From assembly GCF_032397745.1 (NCBI RefSeq), contig NZ_CP135921.1, positions 5,630,501 through 5,694,500 of the forward strand: a DNA stretch of 64,000 nucleotides, in the 5' to 3' direction. The first letter of the stretch is position 1, and the number at the start of each line of letters is the position of its first letter. This stretch comes from Bradyrhizobium prioriisuperbiae (GTDB lineage: Bacteria; Pseudomonadota; Alphaproteobacteria; Rhizobiales; Xanthobacteraceae). Below the pieces are notes generated by a model. That model did not search any database. It was not told the DNA's origin and saw only the letters and a list, made by a program, of their open reading frames with translations. The position numbers were made by a program, and so were the translations under genes. Below are positions 28,709 to 37,892 of this stretch, piece by piece.

Positions 28709-29488
28709 TTATCCTGTTTTTGTTGTGGTGGGAGGAGTGGTGGAAGGCGTGTTGACGTAAGGCGGGCGCGGAATGTTCTGGTGCGCCGCGCGCAGCGCCG
28801 CCGACCAGCGCGCGCGCAGGTCGTGGAAATAAGGTTCGCCGGCCTCGATGCGGTAGTTCAGCTCCGCTTCGCAGACGTCCGGCCGCACCACCAGCACGTC
28901 GATCGGCATGCCGACCCCGAGGTTGGAGCGCATGGTCGAATCCATCGAGACCAGGCTGACCTTCAGCGCGTCATAGAGGTCGACGTCATAGGCGATGGCG
29001 CGGTCGAGCACCGGCTTGCCGTATTTGTGCTCGCCGATCTGCAGATAGGGCGTGTCGGTGGTGCATTCGATGAAATTGCCGGCGCTGTAGACCATGAACA
29101 GCCGCATCCGCGAGCCCTTGATCTGGCCGCCGAACAGAAAGGAGACGTCGAACGAGATATCCTCGGCGCGCAGCGCCGTGCCTTCCAGCGCATGCACCTG
29201 GCGAATGGCGTGGCCGATCCGCTGCGCCGCCTTGAACATGGTCGGCGCATTCATCAGGGTTTCGATCTCGCCGGTCTCCGGATTCTCAAGACCCTCGCTC
29301 AGCATCGAGAGCACCGACTGGCTGATGGCGAGATTGCCGGCCGATGCGATCGCCATGATGCGCTCACCGGGGCTGCTGTAGATGTGCAGCTTGCGGAAGG
29401 TCGAGATATTGTCGAGGCCGGCATTGGTGCGGGTGTCGGCGATCATCACCAGTCCGTCGCGCACCAGAATTCCGCAGCAATAGGTCAT
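28709..29488 (-). CDS. Anbu, proteasome/HslV-like peptidase homologue
   Basis: This 259-residue protein of the Ntn-hydrolase fold starts [20 protein letters not shown], so Thr2 would be the N-terminal nucleophile, with Asp18 and Lys33 in the positions of the proteasome triad. Later motifs ([18 protein letters not shown] and [15 protein letters not shown]) match the Anbu ('ancestral beta subunit') family. Anbu assembles as an open helical or ring-like particle and its natural substrate is unknown. It sits in the family's standard cluster with an ATP-grasp protein, an alpha-E protein and a transglutaminase-like protein, all on this strand. The C-terminal 25 residues are Pro/Thr-rich. Confidence 0.9.
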   Translation of the reverse strand: MTYCCGILVRDGLVMIADTRTNAGLDNISTFRKLHIYSSPGERIMAIASAGNLAISQSVLSMLSEGLENPETGEIETLMNAPTMFKAAQRIGHAIRQVHALEGTALRAEDISFDVSFLFGGQIKGSRMRLFMVYSAGNFIECTTDTPYLQIGEHKYGKPVLDRAIAYDVDLYDALKVSLVSMDSTMRSNLGVGMPIDVLVVRPDVCEAELNYRIEAGEPYFHDLRARWSAALRAAHQNIPRPPYVNTPSTTPPTTTKTG

Positions 29489-29602
29489 CGCCCAATCCCC
29501 GATTTGAGGTGGGAGTTTTACGCGCTGACCAGCCGCGCGGCAACCTTCTGAATCATCCCACTATTCAGGCCGCTCACACTTCAGGATTGTCAGGCAGGAT
29601 TG

Positions 29603-30427
29603 TCAGGATTGGCTCTGCCGTCCGGCCTGGTTCACATTGACGGCCACCGCCAGGCTCTCGGTGCCGCCGCCGTAGCGGGTGCCGCGGACCGGGGCCGCAC
29701 CGAGATAGTCGAGGCCGATGGCGACGCGGACATGGGAGTCTGTCGTGGACAGCGCGTTGGCGGGATCGAAGCCGACCCAGCCCAGTTTGGGTACGAAGGC
29801 TTCCGCCCAGGCGTGGCCGGCGTCCTGCTGCACCACGCCGTCGGAGCGCAGGAAATGCCCGGAGACGAAACGCGCCGGCACGCCACCGAGACGCGCGCAG
29901 GCGATGAAGATGTGGGCGTAGTCCTGGCAGACGCCGCGGCGCAGCGCAAAGGCGTCGGCGGCGGTGGTGCCGGCGTTGGTCGGATCGGTGTCGAACGTCA
30001 TGTGATCGTTGATCTGCACCAGGAGCGCGTGCAGGAAACCGACGGTGTCGTCATCGGTGTCCGGCTGCAGCTCGCGCGCGAACGCTTGCATGTCGGCATT
30101 GGGTTCGGTCAGGGCGGTGGAGCGCAGGAAGAAATCCGGCGGGAAACGCTCGTCGGTGCCCTTCAGCACGCCGCTGGTATCATGGGTCTCGACCAGACCC
30201 TCCACATTGATGGTGAGCTCGGCGATCGCGCCGTGGGTCAGCACATGGGTGATGTTGCCGTAGGAATCGTGATGCATCTGCATCCGCGAGTCGGTGGAGA
30301 CGAACACCTGCCAGTCGGCGACATACTGCCCGTCATAGCTGCGCGGCGTCATGCGGATGATCTGGATCACGCCGGTGGCGGGCGGCTCATAACGATAGGT
30401 GGTCGAATGGGCGATACGCAGGCGCAT
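29603..30427 (-). CDS. Transglutaminase-like protein of the Anbu cluster
   Basis: This 274-residue protein has an N-terminal beta-rich transglutaminase-associated domain (MRLRIAHSTTYRYEPPATGV). The papain-like core shows the catalytic Cys in RRGVCQDYAHIFIACAR, His in DAGHAWAEAF and Asp in GWVGFDPANA. All three are intact. In Anbu clusters this enzyme is proposed to act as a peptidase or to make or cleave an amide or isopeptide bond on a peptide handled by the ATP-grasp protein. It lies 47 bp downstream of the alpha-E gene and 114 bp upstream of Anbu. Confidence 0.9.
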   Translation of the reverse strand: MRLRIAHSTTYRYEPPATGVIQIIRMTPRSYDGQYVADWQVFVSTDSRMQMHHDSYGNITHVLTHGAIAELTINVEGLVETHDTSGVLKGTDERFPPDFFLRSTALTEPNADMQAFARELQPDTDDDTVGFLHALLVQINDHMTFDTDPTNAGTTAADAFALRRGVCQDYAHIFIACARLGGVPARFVSGHFLRSDGVVQQDAGHAWAEAFVPKLGWVGFDPANALSTTDSHVRVAIGLDYLGAAPVRGTRYGGGTESLAVAVNVNQAGRQSQS

Positions 30428-30474
30428 GACAGACGTTCAAGTTCCAGCTCGGGACATGATCTCTGGGATCGGGC

Positions 30475-31419
30475 CTATATCAGGTACTGCTTGGCGATGA
30501 TTTCGCCAAGCCGGTTGTTGTCCGAAATGGCCTCTTGAATGAATTCATGCAGCCCATGCTGGAAGATGTCATCAATGTGACTATGCTCGAGCCGGTTGCG
30601 GATGCCGCGCGCATGGCGCTGCGCCGGTCCCTGGCGGCTGTAGGCGACGCCGATCTGGTCGAGGTTGCGCACCAGATTGCCGTAACAGCTCGACAGCGAG
30701 CGCGGCAGCGTCTCGTTCAGGATCAGGAGATCCGCGATCAGCCAGGGTTTCAGCGTTTCCCGGTAGACCCAGTGATAGGCGGTCAGCGCCGAGACCGAAC
30801 GCAGGATCGAGGTCCACTGATAATAATCCAGCGGGCCGCCGACATGTTCCTTCTCCGGCAGCAGCATGTGATACTTCACATCCAGGATGCGCGCCGTGTT
30901 GTCGGCGCGTTCCAGGTGCAGCCCGAGCCGCGAGAACCAGTAGGCGTCGTTGCGCAGCATGGTGCGGTAGGCGGAGCCGTCGAACCGCAGCGAGGTCTCC
31001 TGCACGAAGCGCAGGAACTTGGTCAGGTCCTCGCGGGAACGGACGCCGCCTTGCCAGACCTGCTGCAATTCGATCCAGGCACCGTTGATGGTGTCCCACA
31101 TCTCGCTGGTCAGCGCGGTGCGCACCGAGCGTGAATTCAGCCGCGCGGCCTCGATGCAGTTGCGGATCGAGGAGGGATTCTCGGGTGAGAAGGCGAGGTA
31201 GTCGACGACGCTGCGTTCATCCGCCTCCGGATGAATTTTGTAGAAACCGTCGCCGATACCGGCGGTGAGCAGCGCGGATTCCCACTCGTTGGTCTTGCCG
31301 ACATACGTGGCGGGCAGCGCGGTGGCGCGTAGCGTCGCCTCGATCGTGCGCGCGAGATATTCGGCGCGCTCGACATAGCGGGCCAGCCAGAACAGGTTTT
31401 CAGCGGTGCGCGACAGCAT
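30475..31419 (-). CDS. Alpha-E domain protein (DUF403)
   Basis: This 314-residue all-helical protein starts MLSRTAENLFWLARYVERAE, the unmistakable alpha-E (DUF403) opening, with ARLNSRSVRTALTSEMW and LGLHLERADNTARILDVKYH further on. The alpha-E domain occurs with circularly permuted ATP-grasp proteins and transglutaminases and may act as an accessory or scaffold. It is located directly between those two genes in the same operon, as in most proteobacteria. Confidence 0.92.
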   Translation of the reverse strand: MLSRTAENLFWLARYVERAEYLARTIEATLRATALPATYVGKTNEWESALLTAGIGDGFYKIHPEADERSVVDYLAFSPENPSSIRNCIEAARLNSRSVRTALTSEMWDTINGAWIELQQVWQGGVRSREDLTKFLRFVQETSLRFDGSAYRTMLRNDAYWFSRLGLHLERADNTARILDVKYHMLLPEKEHVGGPLDYYQWTSILRSVSALTAYHWVYRETLKPWLIADLLILNETLPRSLSSCYGNLVRNLDQIGVAYSRQGPAQRHARGIRNRLEHSHIDDIFQHGLHEFIQEAISDNNRLGEIIAKQYLI

Positions 31420-31526
31420 GTGCGAAATTGACTCGTCGTTGAGCGGTGGAATGAAAAACAGGTGATTGGCGCAAAAATTCTGCCGGTCGCGAGGGGTTCC
31501 TTTGCTTGTTCATCCAAAATCCAAAT

Positions 31527-32945
31527 CTATTCATCTAATATCCAAGTGTCCTTGGTGCCGCCGCCCTGGCTCGAATTGACTACCAGCGAGCCTTCTTTCA
31601 ACGCCACGCGGGTCAACCCGCCGGGCACCACGGTGACATGATCGCGCCCCGTCAGCACGAATGGCCGCAGATCCACATGGCGCGGTGCGAGCCCCGATTG
31701 CGTCGCCGTCGGGCAGGTGGAGAGCGCCAGCGTCGGTTGGGCGATGAAGCCTTCCGGGTCCTGGATCAGCTTGGCGCGGAACGCCTCGATCTGGGCCTTG
31801 GTCGACGCGGGTCCGATCAGCATGCCGTAGCCGCCGGAGCCGTGCACCTCCTTCACCACCAGTTCGTCGAGATGGTCCAGCACATGGCCGAGATCGTCCT
31901 TCTCCCGGCAGCGCCAGGTCGGCACGTTCTTCAGGATCGGCTCCTCGCCGAGATAGAACTTCACGACGTCGGGCATGTAGCTATAGACCGCCTTGTCGTC
32001 GGCGATGCCGGTGCCGACCGCGTTGGCCAGCGTCACGGTGCCGGCCATGTAGGCCGACATCAGGCCGGGCACGCCCAGCACCGAATCCGGGCGGAAGGTG
32101 AGGGGATCGATGAAATCGTCGTCGAGCCGGCGATAAATTACGTCGACGCGTTTCAGCCCCTCGGTGGTCCGCATGAACACCTCATCGCTCTTGACGATGA
32201 GGTCGCGGCCTTCGACCAGCTCGACACCCAGCTTGTCGGCCAGGAACGAGTGTTCGTAATAGGCGGAGTTGTAGACTCCGGGGGTCAGCAGCGCGACGGT
32301 CGGCTCGGCGGCGGCGGTGTGCGGGGCGACCGAGCGCAGCGCCGACAGCAGCGCATCCGGATAATTCTCCACCGGCGCCACGCGGTGGCGGGCGAACAGG
32401 TCCGGAAACAGCCGCATCATGATTTCGCGGTTTTCCAGCATGTAGGAGACCCCGGACGGGGTGCGTGCGTTATCCTCCAGCACATAGAAGTCGTCGGGGC
32501 CGACACGCACGATGTCGATCCCGGCGATGTGCACATAGACGTCGTGCGGCACGTCCTGGCCGTTCATTTCCGGCCGGAACACCGGGTTCTGGAAGATCAG
32601 GTCGTCCGGGATGATCTTGGCCCGCAGGATGTCGCGCGAATGATAGATGTCGCGCAGGAACATGTTCAGCGCCTTGACCCGCTGCTTCAGTCCCTTTTCC
32701 AGATGGGTCCATTCCTTGCCGGACAGGATGCGCGGCACCACGTCGAACGGGATCAGCCGCTCCTGGGCGTCGGCCTCGCCATAAACCGCGAAGGTGATGC
32801 CGATCCGCCGGAACAGCAATTCCGCTTCCTGGCGGCGATATTCAAGGGCATCCGGCGGCATCTCCTTGAGCCAGTGGGAGAGCGCCTCATAAGCGGGGCG
32901 GAGCGAGCCGTCCGGCCCATTCATTTCGTCGAACGCAACTGCCAT
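31527..32945 (-). CDS. Circularly permuted ATP-grasp protein (DUF404/DUF407)
   Basis: This 472-residue member of the circularly permuted ATP-grasp type-2 family has GITFAVYGEADAQERLIPFD, IVRVGPDDFYVLEDNARTPS, and late KEVHGSGGYGMLIGP, a lysine/glycine-rich ATP-grasp segment. It ends SSQGGGTKDTWILDE. It is predicted to ligate amino groups to carboxylates, making a peptide or amide product. ATG 32945 with AAGGGCGG upstream gives the family's usual length; an upstream ATG would add 32 unrelated residues. It is the first gene of the operon ATP-grasp, alpha-E, transglutaminase, Anbu, SDR. Confidence 0.92.
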   Translation of the reverse strand: MAVAFDEMNGPDGSLRPAYEALSHWLKEMPPDALEYRRQEAELLFRRIGITFAVYGEADAQERLIPFDVVPRILSGKEWTHLEKGLKQRVKALNMFLRDIYHSRDILRAKIIPDDLIFQNPVFRPEMNGQDVPHDVYVHIAGIDIVRVGPDDFYVLEDNARTPSGVSYMLENREIMMRLFPDLFARHRVAPVENYPDALLSALRSVAPHTAAAEPTVALLTPGVYNSAYYEHSFLADKLGVELVEGRDLIVKSDEVFMRTTEGLKRVDVIYRRLDDDFIDPLTFRPDSVLGVPGLMSAYMAGTVTLANAVGTGIADDKAVYSYMPDVVKFYLGEEPILKNVPTWRCREKDDLGHVLDHLDELVVKEVHGSGGYGMLIGPASTKAQIEAFRAKLIQDPEGFIAQPTLALSTCPTATQSGLAPRHVDLRPFVLTGRDHVTVVPGGLTRVALKEGSLVVNSSQGGGTKDTWILDE

Positions 32946-33180
32946 ATAGTCTGACCGCCCTTCGAGCTCGTTGTCGGAGCATGCCCTGAGCATGCTGACT
33001 AAAATCGACGGTAGCAAGGGGCGGGCCAGCAGGTTATGCACTGCGATAGGGCACTTCGTTGGGGGCGGTTCGGCGAGCTGCCCCTAAAAGAGGCGGGGAA
33101 ATGCCCATCCGTCGGGCAACCGGTGCTGGCCAGCTGGGCCGGGATCGGCAAGGATTTGGAATGACGAGGAGTAACGTGCG

Positions 33181-33918
33181 ATGAGCGAGATCGTCACCGC
33201 CGGCATTTTGGTGATCGGCGACGAGATTCTGTCCGGCCGGACCAAGGACAAGAACATCGGCTATATCGCCGAATACCTGACCAATATCGGCATCGACCTC
33301 AAGGAAGTCCGGGTCGTCTCCGACGACGAGGATGCCATCATCGAGGCGCTGAACGCGCTGCGCTCGCGCTACACCTATTTGTTCACCACCGGCGGCATCG
33401 GGCCGACCCATGACGACATCACCGCCGACAGCGTGGCGAAAGCGTTCGGCGTCGGCATCGATCATCATCCCGAAGTGGTCGCGCGTTTCCGGACCCGGTT
33501 TTCCGAAGCCGAGCTCAACGAAGCGCGGCTGCGGATGGCCCGCATTCCCGACGGTGCCGAACTGATCCAGAGCGCGACCATCCTGGCCCCGGGATTCAAG
33601 ATCGACAATGTCATCGTCATGGCGGGCGTGCCCTCGATCATGCAGGCGATGATGGACATCATTTCGCCGAAGCTGAAATCGGGCGTGCGCATGCTGTCGG
33701 ATTCGGTGCGCGCCAATGCGCGGGAAGGCGATATCGGCAGCCCGCTGCGGGCGATCGCCGCCGAACACCCCGACACCAGCATTGGCAGTTATCCGTTCCT
33801 GGATGAAAACAGCAAACCCAACACCAACATCGTGGTGCGCTCGCGTGATCCCGACAAGCTCAAGGCGGCGATGGCCGCCGTGCAGGTGATGCTCGCCGGG
33901 CTGAACGTGGCGCGGTAG
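33181..33918 (+). CDS. CinA-type molybdopterin-binding (MoCF) domain protein
   Basis: This 245-residue protein opens [20 protein letters not shown] and has [20 protein letters not shown], the MoaB/Mog/CinA N-terminal fold. It lacks the C-terminal nicotinamide-nucleotide amidase domain of full-length CinA, so it is the short form common in alphaproteobacteria. The biochemical role of this form is not established; pyrophosphatase activity on ADP-ribose-type nucleotides is a family possibility. It starts with ATG 33181 divergently from the ATP-grasp operon, and gpt follows 10 bp downstream, giving a two-gene operon. Confidence 0.85.
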   Translation: MSEIVTAGILVIGDEILSGRTKDKNIGYIAEYLTNIGIDLKEVRVVSDDEDAIIEALNALRSRYTYLFTTGGIGPTHDDITADSVAKAFGVGIDHHPEVVARFRTRFSEAELNEARLRMARIPDGAELIQSATILAPGFKIDNVIVMAGVPSIMQAMMDIISPKLKSGVRMLSDSVRANAREGDIGSPLRAIAAEHPDTSIGSYPFLDENSKPNTNIVVRSRDPDKLKAAMAAVQVMLAGLNVAR

Positions 33919-33928
33919 GGAAGAAACC

Positions 33929-34450
33929 ATGACCCCTGTCTCCGACGACACCTCGCCCCGCCCGGAAAAGATGTTTCCGGTGTCGTGGGATCAATTCCAT
34001 CGCGACAGCCGCGCGCTGGCCTGGCGGCTGAACGACGCAGGCCCGTTCGAGGCCATCGTCGCCATCACCCGCGGCGGCCTGGTCGCGGCCGCCGTCGTCG
34101 CGCGTGAGCTCGGCGTGCGTGTGATCGATACGGTCGGCGTGGCCAGCTACAACCACCAGGACCAGGGCACGATCAAGATCCTGAAAACGGTGTCGCCGGA
34201 CATCCTCAAGATCGGTGGCGGCACCGGCAAGGGCATCCTGATCGTCGACGACCTCGTCGACACCGGTAAGACTGCCCGCGTGGTGCGCGATCTGATGCCG
34301 CAGGCGCATTTCGCCACCGTCTACGCCAAGCCGATGGGTCGCCCGCTGGTCGACAGCTATATCACCGAGGTGTCGCAGGACACCTGGATCTTCTTTCCCT
34401 GGGACACCGGCCTGTCGTTCCAGCCGCCGATCCGCGACGGGGCGGCGTAA
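33929..34450 (+). CDS. gpt: Xanthine-guanine phosphoribosyltransferase
   Basis: This 173-residue enzyme has the start [18 protein letters not shown] and [20 protein letters not shown]. It also has the PRPP-binding loop [19 protein letters not shown] and the C-terminal [17 protein letters not shown] found in Gpt. It salvages guanine and xanthine with PRPP. The N-terminus may start at ATG 33929 (used here) or at an internal Met 14 codons later, closer to the E. coli start. It is preceded by the CinA-type gene at 10 bp. Confidence 0.92.
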   Translation: MTPVSDDTSPRPEKMFPVSWDQFHRDSRALAWRLNDAGPFEAIVAITRGGLVAAAVVARELGVRVIDTVGVASYNHQDQGTIKILKTVSPDILKIGGGTGKGILIVDDLVDTGKTARVVRDLMPQAHFATVYAKPMGRPLVDSYITEVSQDTWIFFPWDTGLSFQPPIRDGAA

Positions 34451-34535
34451 CGCCGTCTCCGCCACAATTGCTGCTGCCGGTTTCTGTCGCTGGGGCCTGA
34501 TCTGATCCAAAGCCAGTCGTCGTTCTGGGAGGATC

Positions 34536-35159
34536 ATGCCCATGCCGCTGCAGAACCGTGTGACGCCGCTTGGCGACATCGTATCAACGCCGCATCGCGG
34601 CCTGTTCACCGGCAACTGCGGCATCATCCATGATCCGGCGACCCGAACCCTGCTGGGCCGGCGCTGGACCACAAGGGCCTGGCTCATCTGTGTCTGCGAA
34701 TTCCGCGGCCGCCGCCGCAAGGTGATGGCCACGCAAAGCTGGACCGAGCTGTTTTTCCTGGACGAGGCCACCGCATTGGCCGCCGGCCATCGCCCCTGCT
34801 TCTTCTGTCGCCGCGATGACGCCAATGCATTTCGTGCGGCGTGGGCGCGGGGGCAGGGTGTGGACATTCCACGCGCCGGTGAGATGGATCTGGTGCTGCA
34901 CGACGAACGGCTGCAGGGACGAACGCGGCGCCTGCACGCGCTGCCCTCGGCGCCGTCAGCCTTGCCTGATGGCGCGATGGTGCAGGCCGGTGGCGAGAGT
35001 TTTGTGATCGTTGGCGGCCGCCCGCTCAAATGGTCGTTCGCTGGCTATAGGGCGGTGGCGAACATTCCCGGCGATGCCCTGCTGCTGACGCCGCCCTCGA
35101 CCGTCCGCGCACTCAGCGCGGGCTATCCGCCGGTGCTGCATCCGAGTGCGAAGGCTTAG
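34536..35159 (+). CDS. Conserved hypothetical protein with a Cys-rich RPCFFCRR motif
   Basis: This 207-residue soluble protein has FTGNCGIIHDP, TTRAWLICVCEFRGRRRK, SWTELFFLDEATALAAGHRP, then CFFCRRDDANAFRAAW. The GHRPCFFCRR element recalls the second cysteine pair of Ada-type zinc domains (GYRPCKRC), but the first pair is not clear. A metal-binding, nucleic-acid-related role is only a guess. GGAGGATC precedes the ATG. It is monocistronic between gpt and a palindromic repeat. Confidence 0.65.
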   Translation: MPMPLQNRVTPLGDIVSTPHRGLFTGNCGIIHDPATRTLLGRRWTTRAWLICVCEFRGRRRKVMATQSWTELFFLDEATALAAGHRPCFFCRRDDANAFRAAWARGQGVDIPRAGEMDLVLHDERLQGRTRRLHALPSAPSALPDGAMVQAGGESFVIVGGRPLKWSFAGYRAVANIPGDALLLTPPSTVRALSAGYPPVLHPSAKA

Positions 35160-35163
35160 CTCG

Positions 35164-35242
35164 TAGCCCGGATGAGCGAAGCGACATCCGGGTCGGAGAC
35201 GACGTGGGCGGTCCCCGGATATCGCTCCGCTCATCCGGGCTT
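35164..35242. repeat. REP-like intergenic palindrome
   Basis: AGCCCGGATGAGCG (near 35164) is mirrored by CGCTCATCCGGGCT (35228-35241), with inner GACATCCGGG and CCCGGATATC. This type of ATCCGGG hairpin is widespread in Bradyrhizobium-group genomes. It sits right after the hypothetical gene and next to the left end of the IS110-family element. Confidence 0.75.
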
Positions 35243-35253
35243 CTGTAACGGGC

Positions 35254-35485
35254 GCTGGTTAGTCAATCCCTTTTTGCGCCATCCGTTCGCCGAGGACTTG
35301 CTTCTGTACGGGGTCGGCGCTGAGGCCGCCACCTGATGGGGTGCATGAGGAGCAGGTCGGCCAATCTACGGATGCGCGGTCGTGCGCCGCTTCCCGGATG
35401 TCGGCCTGGCCTGATCCATCGTCCCGGCGAGGGACTCCGCATCGGAAAGACCTGGTGTCGTGGCCCGTCCGAAACTTTGATCTCC
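35254..35485 (-). other. Non-coding arm of the IS110-family element; candidate bridge-RNA region
   Basis: These 232 bp lie after the transposase stop and hold no credible gene. In IS1111-type members the bridge RNA, which base-pairs with donor and target DNA, is encoded in the arm downstream of the transposase, so this is where one would be expected. I have not folded it, and no loop-target pairing has been shown. Confidence 0.3.
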
Positions 35486-36526
35486 TTAAGCTGCCGCAGT
35501 CACTGATTTGGCTGTTGGATTGAAGACCCGGCCATCAGCCAGCATGCGATGCAGGATCACTGCAAGCTTGCGCGCAAGTGCAACCTTGGCCTTGCGCATG
35601 CCGGCGCGTCTGGCGATCCGCATCGCCCAGCTTTTGAGGTCCGAGCAGCCCCTGATCGGTTTGGTCAACATGACGTGAGCCGCCTGATAGAGCGCCTCGC
35701 GAACCGAAGCGTCGCCGATCTTGCTGATCCGGCCGCTGTAGTCCGTCTCGCCGGACTGGTACTTCTTCGGTGTCAGCCCAAAGTGAGGCCCCACCGCCTT
35801 GGAGGATTTGAACCGGCCGGGATCGTCGATTGCCGAAGCGTAGGTGAGTGCGACGATCGGGCCGACCGACGGCGTCGTCATCAGCAGCTTGGCTGATGCA
35901 TGCGAGCGGGCCATGGTCCGTACGCGCTTCTCAAAGCCGGCGAACTCGCCTTTGAGCACGGCATGCACTGCGAGCAAAGCTTCCGCAATCGTCTCCAGGG
36001 CCGGATGGCCGGCCACCAGGTCCCGGATCCGCCCTGCAAAGCCATTCTCCGTCGTCTTGCCAACCTTCAGCCCGAAGCCGCGCAATATCCCACGCAAGCT
36101 GTTCTCGATATCGCGCTGCTTGGATTGCACAAGCTTGCGGGCGGCCAGCATGGCGCGGACTTCCTGAGACGCGATCGACTTGCAATGAACCGGGCGGAAC
36201 CAGCCCAGCCGCATCAACTGGGCAATGCCGCGCGCATCGTTGCGATCCGACTTTACCGGGTTCGCTTGAAAGGCGGCATGGACATGCCGTGTCTCCAGAA
36301 GCTCGATTGAAAGCCCCGCTTCCTGCATCGCAGCGTAAAGCCACTGTGACAATGGGCCTGCCTCCAGCCCGATCCGTGAAGCCTCAAATCCCAGCGCACC
36401 AAACCACTTAATCAGCGCTGCCGGTTCACTCGCAACCTTCCCCTCTCGAACGATCTTGCCCTGCGCATCCACAACGCAAACGCTCGAGTATTCCAATGAC
36501 ACGTCGATTCCTGCATAATGGTCCAT
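35486..36526 (-). CDS. IS110-family transposase
   Basis: This 346-residue recombinase starts MDHYAGIDVSLEYSSVCVVD, with Asp8 of the N-terminal RuvC-like DEDD domain. GLEAGPLSQWLYAAM supplies Glu, and VKSDRNDARGIAQLMRLGWF carries the DxxDA pair. The C-terminal transposase_20 domain has MTTPSVGPIVALTYASAIDD and a serine nucleophile region near ALYQAAHVMLTK. The frame is complete, so the element may be active. It uses bridge RNA to choose target and donor. It starts near 36526 with AAAGGAACG before the ATG. Confidence 0.93.
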   Translation of the reverse strand: MDHYAGIDVSLEYSSVCVVDAQGKIVREGKVASEPAALIKWFGALGFEASRIGLEAGPLSQWLYAAMQEAGLSIELLETRHVHAAFQANPVKSDRNDARGIAQLMRLGWFRPVHCKSIASQEVRAMLAARKLVQSKQRDIENSLRGILRGFGLKVGKTTENGFAGRIRDLVAGHPALETIAEALLAVHAVLKGEFAGFEKRVRTMARSHASAKLLMTTPSVGPIVALTYASAIDDPGRFKSSKAVGPHFGLTPKKYQSGETDYSGRISKIGDASVREALYQAAHVMLTKPIRGCSDLKSWAMRIARRAGMRKAKVALARKLAVILHRMLADGRVFNPTAKSVTAAA

Positions 36527-36669
36527 GGTCGTTCCTTTAATGATGTTTGGAGCGGGCTTGCCCGACTCCGTTTGACACCATCAATTTGAGGGACGACCAC
36601 CCAGCCCGCTAGCCCCGCGAAAGCCCGTTACCCCATCTTCTGACGAGGCGAGGCGTATCATCCTTTCTG

Positions 36670-36759
36670 CGTCACCCGCGGGCTTGACCCGCGGGTCCAG
36701 CTTTTCTGCGTTGTCGCCGCAATCAAGCTGGATGGCCGGGTCAAGCCCGGCCATGACGG
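36670..36759. repeat. REP-like compound palindrome
   Basis: Arms CGTCACCCGCGGGCTTGACC and GGCCGGGTCAAGCCCGGCCA with flanking CCAGCTT/AAGCTGG form an imperfect inverted repeat of about 90 bp, with GC-rich stems inside each arm. The element type (GTCATGGCCGGGCTTGACC) is frequent in Bradyrhizobium-group genomes. It lies between the IS110-family element and the MetE-like gene and may serve as terminator for the latter. Confidence 0.7.
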
Positions 36760-36774
36760 AGAGAGAGGAGACGT

Positions 36775-37797
36775 TTACCCAAACCTTTCCCTCGCCAGCT
36801 TCGCACCGGCCCCCAGCGCCCGCAGCTTCGCTTCCGCGATATCCCGCCGCATCGGCGCCATGCCGCAATTGGTGGTGGCCACGATCTTGTCCTTCGGCAC
36901 CACCTTCATGACCGCGGCGATGGTCTCGGCGACATCCTCTGCTGTCTCCACGGTATCGCTGGCGACGTCGATGACGCCGGCCTGCACCACCTTGCCGGGC
37001 AAGAGCTTCAGCAGATCGAGCGGCACCCGCGAGTTGCGGCACTCGATCGCCACCTGCTGGATGCTGCTCTTGGCGATGGTGGGGAAGAAGTCTTCGTATT
37101 GCCGCCACTCGCTGCCCAGCGTCGCCTTCCAGTCTGTGTTGGCCTTGATGCCGTAGCCGTAGCAGATGTGCACGGCGGTGGCGCAGGTCAGGCCCTTGGC
37201 GGCGCGCTCCAACGCCTCGATGCCCCAGGTGTTGACCTCGCCCATATAGACATTGAAGGCGGGCTCGTCGAACTGGATCACGTCGACGCCGTCGGCCTCG
37301 AGCGCAAGCGCTTCCTGGTTCAACAGATCGGCGAACGCGAACGCCATCTTGATCCGGTCGCCATAATGGCGGTCGGCGATGGTGTCGATGATGGTCATCG
37401 GGCCGGGCAAGGTGAATTTCAGCTTGTGCGTGCTGTGGGCGCGCGCCGCCTGCGCTTCAAACGCATGCACGCGGCCTCGCAAGTGCAGCGGCGCCACCAC
37501 CTGCGGCACCATCGCTTTGTAGCGGTCGCCGCGGATGCCCATTTCCACCTTATGGGCGAAATCGATGCCCTCGATGTTTTCCAAAAAGCCGTGCACGAAA
37601 TGCTGCCGCGCCTGCTCGCCCTCGGTGACGATGTCCACACCCGCATCTTCCTGCAGCTTGACGGCCAAGAGCGTGGCATCGCGTTTGGCGGTGGCCAAAT
37701 TCTCGGCCGGCGGTTTCCATGGCGCCCACAGGCGATTCGGCTCCGCGAGCCATTCGGGTTTGGGCAGCGAACCGGCGATGGTGGTGGGAAAAAGCAT
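36775..37797 (-). CDS. MetE C-terminal-like (cobalamin-independent methionine synthase family) protein
   Basis: This 340-residue single-barrel protein begins MLFPTTIAGSLPKPEWLAEP. It has the family zinc ligands in AVHICYGYG (His and Cys), in AIECRNSRVPL (Glu) and in TTNCGMAPM (second Cys), and a FDEPAFNVYMGEV motif. It matches the C-terminal catalytic barrel of MetE only, at a length typical of stand-alone MetE-like or 'core' methionine synthases. It would transfer a methyl group to homocysteine from a donor that is not certain. The N-terminal MetE domain is absent. Followed by a REP and the IS element. Confidence 0.85.
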   Translation of the reverse strand: MLFPTTIAGSLPKPEWLAEPNRLWAPWKPPAENLATAKRDATLLAVKLQEDAGVDIVTEGEQARQHFVHGFLENIEGIDFAHKVEMGIRGDRYKAMVPQVVAPLHLRGRVHAFEAQAARAHSTHKLKFTLPGPMTIIDTIADRHYGDRIKMAFAFADLLNQEALALEADGVDVIQFDEPAFNVYMGEVNTWGIEALERAAKGLTCATAVHICYGYGIKANTDWKATLGSEWRQYEDFFPTIAKSSIQQVAIECRNSRVPLDLLKLLPGKVVQAGVIDVASDTVETAEDVAETIAAVMKVVPKDKIVATTNCGMAPMRRDIAEAKLRALGAGAKLARERFG

Positions 37798-37799
37798 AA

Positions 37800-37876
37800 C
37801 TAGTGCCCCGCATCCGAAGTTCGTGATACATCGCAGCACTCTCTGACACGAACTTCGGATGCATCAGGGGCACTAG
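37800..37876. repeat. Long near-perfect palindrome (cruciform), copy 1
   Basis: Outer arms CTAGTGCCCC/GGGGCACTAG and inner arms CATCCGAAGTTCGTG/CACGAACTTCGGATG are separated by a short gap and a 22-base loop. It sits just upstream of the MetE-like gene's start. The structure is stronger than a usual terminator and has a partner of the same build next to it. Confidence 0.75.
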
Positions 37877-37892
37877 CAAATCCATGATTCGA

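Larger units (their letters stand above)
35245..36630 (-). mobile_element. IS110-family insertion sequence (probable IS1111 subgroup)
   Basis: The transposase gene is flanked by a candidate short inverted repeat, GTAACGGGC at 35245-35253 and GCCCGTTAC at 36622-36630. This would define an element of about 1.39 kb, a normal IS110-family size. About 230 bp of non-coding DNA lies beyond the transposase 3' end and about 100 bp before its 5' end. The long 3' non-coding arm and the short inverted repeats point to the IS1111 subgroup. The ends are inferred, since IS110 members make no clear target duplications. REP-like palindromes lie just outside both ends. Confidence 0.5.

Noticed and set aside
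35486..36526. Idea that the IS110-type transposase is broken
   Set aside because: The frame is full length with the N-terminal DEDD residues and C-terminal transposase_20 region intact.
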